Shown here piece by piece: positions 12,989 to 14,147 of a DNA stretch of 14,147 nucleotides. Under the pieces are notes generated by a model that was given only the letters and a program-made list of their open reading frames with translations, made no database searches and was not told where the DNA came from. The stretch spans positions 1-14,147 of the forward strand of contig MGSU01000055.1 in NCBI GenBank assembly GCA_001799195.1, given 5' to 3'. This DNA comes from Deltaproteobacteria bacterium RIFOXYA12_FULL_61_11 (lineage in GTDB: Bacteria; Bdellovibrionota_F; JAHFAK01; YA12-FULL-61-11). The position numbers were made by a program, and so were the translations under genes. Within the stretch, counting starts at the first letter, position 1. Each line of letters begins with the position of its first letter.

Positions 12989-14147
12989 TCAGGGTTTCAC
13001 GAAGTGGCAACCGTCGCTCTGCGGGTGCTCGAGGGCATCCTGGACGATCAGTTTGGCGACCACAATACCGTTGCGCAGTTCGATGATCCGCCTGCTGAGT
13101 CTGGTCTCGTGGTAGAACCTCATGATCCGATGCGAGAGGTACTGGAGATCGCTGTGGGCCCGGTGCAAACGCGGCCGCGTGCGCACGATGCCGGCGTAGT
13201 TCCACAAGGTGTGTTTGATCATCAACCAGTCCTGATGGATGAGCACGGGATCGATGTCGGAGCTGTCACAGGGTTCGGTCCAGGGGGGTATCTCGTCGAC
13301 GAAGCGCGCGAGGAAGGAAGCCCCCGCTGCCAGGGAAGCCTGGCGACCGGCCTTGGTGCCCCAGACCAGGGCTTCGAGCAGCGAGGCGCTGGCCAGCCGA
13401 TTGGCGCCGTGCAACCCGGTACAGGCAACCTCGCCCACGGCGAAGAGTCCCTCGATGGTGGTCCGGCCCTCGAGGTCGACCAAAACGCCGCCACAGAAGT
13501 AATGGGCCGCGGGGACCACCGGAATAGGATCCCTCGTCAGATCGAGATTGTGGCGCAGACACTGCTCGTAGATGTGGGGAAAACGCTTGGCGATGTCCAA
13601 CCCAGGCTTCCCGTAGCGCGCGATGTCGAGGTAGACGAAGGGCAGGTCCTGACTGGTGATCTGGTCATAGATGGCCCGAGCAACCACATCGCGCGGGGCG
13701 AGGTCCGCTTCTTCGGGGGCGTAGCGCTGCATGAAGGGCTCGCGATCCTGGTCGAGCAGTCTGGCCCCTTCGCCGCGCAGGGATTCCGAGAGCAGGAAGT
13801 TGTCGGCCCCCGGTAACGACAGGGTGGTGGGGTGGAACTGGACGAAACGGGAATTGACGATGGTCGCGCCCGAACGGCAGGCCATGGCCAAACCATCGCC
13901 GGTTGCTCCCCGGGGATTGGTGGTGTGGAGGTACACCTGACCCGCCCCTCCGGTGGCCAGGATGGTATTCCGGGCCAGGAAACGCCGTACTTTCCCGGTG
14001 ACCGTAGCGAGGGCATAGCACCCGAGGCAGCGATCCGGACGATAGGTATCGGCAGTGTCCCGCGAGTGGTGGTGGGTGGTGATCAGGTCGATGGCTGTAT
14101 GGTCGCGGTGGATGGTGATGCGCGGATGTGCAAGGACCGCGCGGGTA
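12989..14147 (-). CDS. nadB: NadB, L-aspartate oxidase, N-terminus cut by window end
   Basis: The frame is open from the TGA at 12989-12991 to the window edge (385 visible residues); the FAD-binding N-terminus (probably 130-150 residues) is missing, and the GTG at 13936 is internal. The segment before it reads NTILATGGAGQVY (FAD-domain strand), then HTTNPRGATGDGLAMACRSGA and VQFHPTTL, the typical succinate dehydrogenase/NadB flavoprotein block. LAPRDVVARAI contains the active-site Arg, and GLHGANRLASASLLEALVWG is the late FAD/substrate block. The C-terminal helical domain holds RTRPRLHRAHSDLQYLSHR, and the protein ends HPQSDGCHFVKP. Reaction: FAD-dependent oxidation of L-aspartate to iminoaspartate (EC 1.4.3.16). 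It is distinguished from SdhA/FrdA by this C-terminus and by adjacency to nadA. The promoter is outside the window. Confidence 0.96.
   Translation of the reverse strand, partial: TRAVLAHPRITIHRDHTAIDLITTHHHSRDTADTYRPDRCLGCYALATVTGKVRRFLARNTILATGGAGQVYLHTTNPRGATGDGLAMACRSGATIVNSRFVQFHPTTLSLPGADNFLLSESLRGEGARLLDQDREPFMQRYAPEEADLAPRDVVARAIYDQITSQDLPFVYLDIARYGKPGLDIAKRFPHIYEQCLRHNLDLTRDPIPVVPAAHYFCGGVLVDLEGRTTIEGLFAVGEVACTGLHGANRLASASLLEALVWGTKAGRQASLAAGASFLARFVDEIPPWTEPCDSSDIDPVLIHQDWLMIKHTLWNYAGIVRTRPRLHRAHSDLQYLSHRIMRFYHETRLSRRIIELRNGIVVAKLIVQDALEHPQSDGCHFVKP

Noticed and set aside
12966-13205. 80-residue N-terminal extension of nadA
   Set aside because: It would lie inside nadB, its sequence is Arg/Pro-rich without NadA similarity, and the ATG at 12965 has its own ribosome binding site.
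1-14147. Defence system, CRISPR array, tRNA, insertion sequence or prophage
   Set aside because: No direct-repeat array, cloverleaf, transposase or phage-type gene was seen; the genes are metabolic, exported or signalling-like.

Overview
This is a GC-rich bacterial window with tightly packed genes, G/C-favouring third codon positions and purine-rich (GGAGG-type) ribosome binding sites. The gene content fits a free-living Gram-negative heterotroph. DUF4388/PATAN-type domains, a secreted FG-GAP protein and TTGAC-N17-TATGCA promoters would suit Acidobacteriota or a delta-proteobacterial/Myxococcota-like lineage. That placement is a guess; nothing in the window fixes the phylum.

Left part, + strand, 1-6514: six genes in one direction with gaps of 9-26 bp or 4-bp ATGA overlaps, almost certainly one operon whose 5' end lies outside the window. 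Order: PfkB-family sugar kinase (5' end cut), Gfo/Idh/MocA NAD-dependent dehydrogenase, IolD (trihydroxycyclohexane-dione hydrolase), IolE (2-keto-myo-inositol dehydratase), a transaldolase-family protein, and IolB (5-deoxyglucuronate isomerase). Together they encode the core of myo-inositol catabolism: oxidation (dehydrogenase), dehydration (IolE), ring opening (IolD), isomerisation to 2-deoxy-5-keto-gluconate (IolB), and phosphorylation (kinase in the IolC role). The usual class II aldolase IolJ is not seen; a Schiff-base transaldolase homologue sits among the genes instead, which is the most interesting feature of the window.

Middle, - strand, 6583-9887 and 9909-11645: an exported FG-GAP/VCBS beta-propeller protein with its own promoter, then (upstream on the same strand) a two-gene unit of a large uncharacterised Rossmann-fold protein followed by a DUF4388/PATAN-like, PilZ-like, single-membrane-span protein. 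The promoters of the FG-GAP gene and of the two-gene unit are nearly identical in architecture (GGCTTGAC[A/C]-N17-TATGCA), which suggests the housekeeping promoter consensus of this organism or co-regulation.

Right part, - strand, 11868-14147: nadB (5' end cut by the window) followed by nadA, the two enzymes that make quinolinate from aspartate for NAD synthesis. Two tandem hairpins follow nadA and separate it from the promoter of the Rossmann-protein gene. The + strand iol operon and the - strand block converge at 6515-6582. No tRNA, rRNA, CRISPR array, insertion sequence or phage gene was seen.
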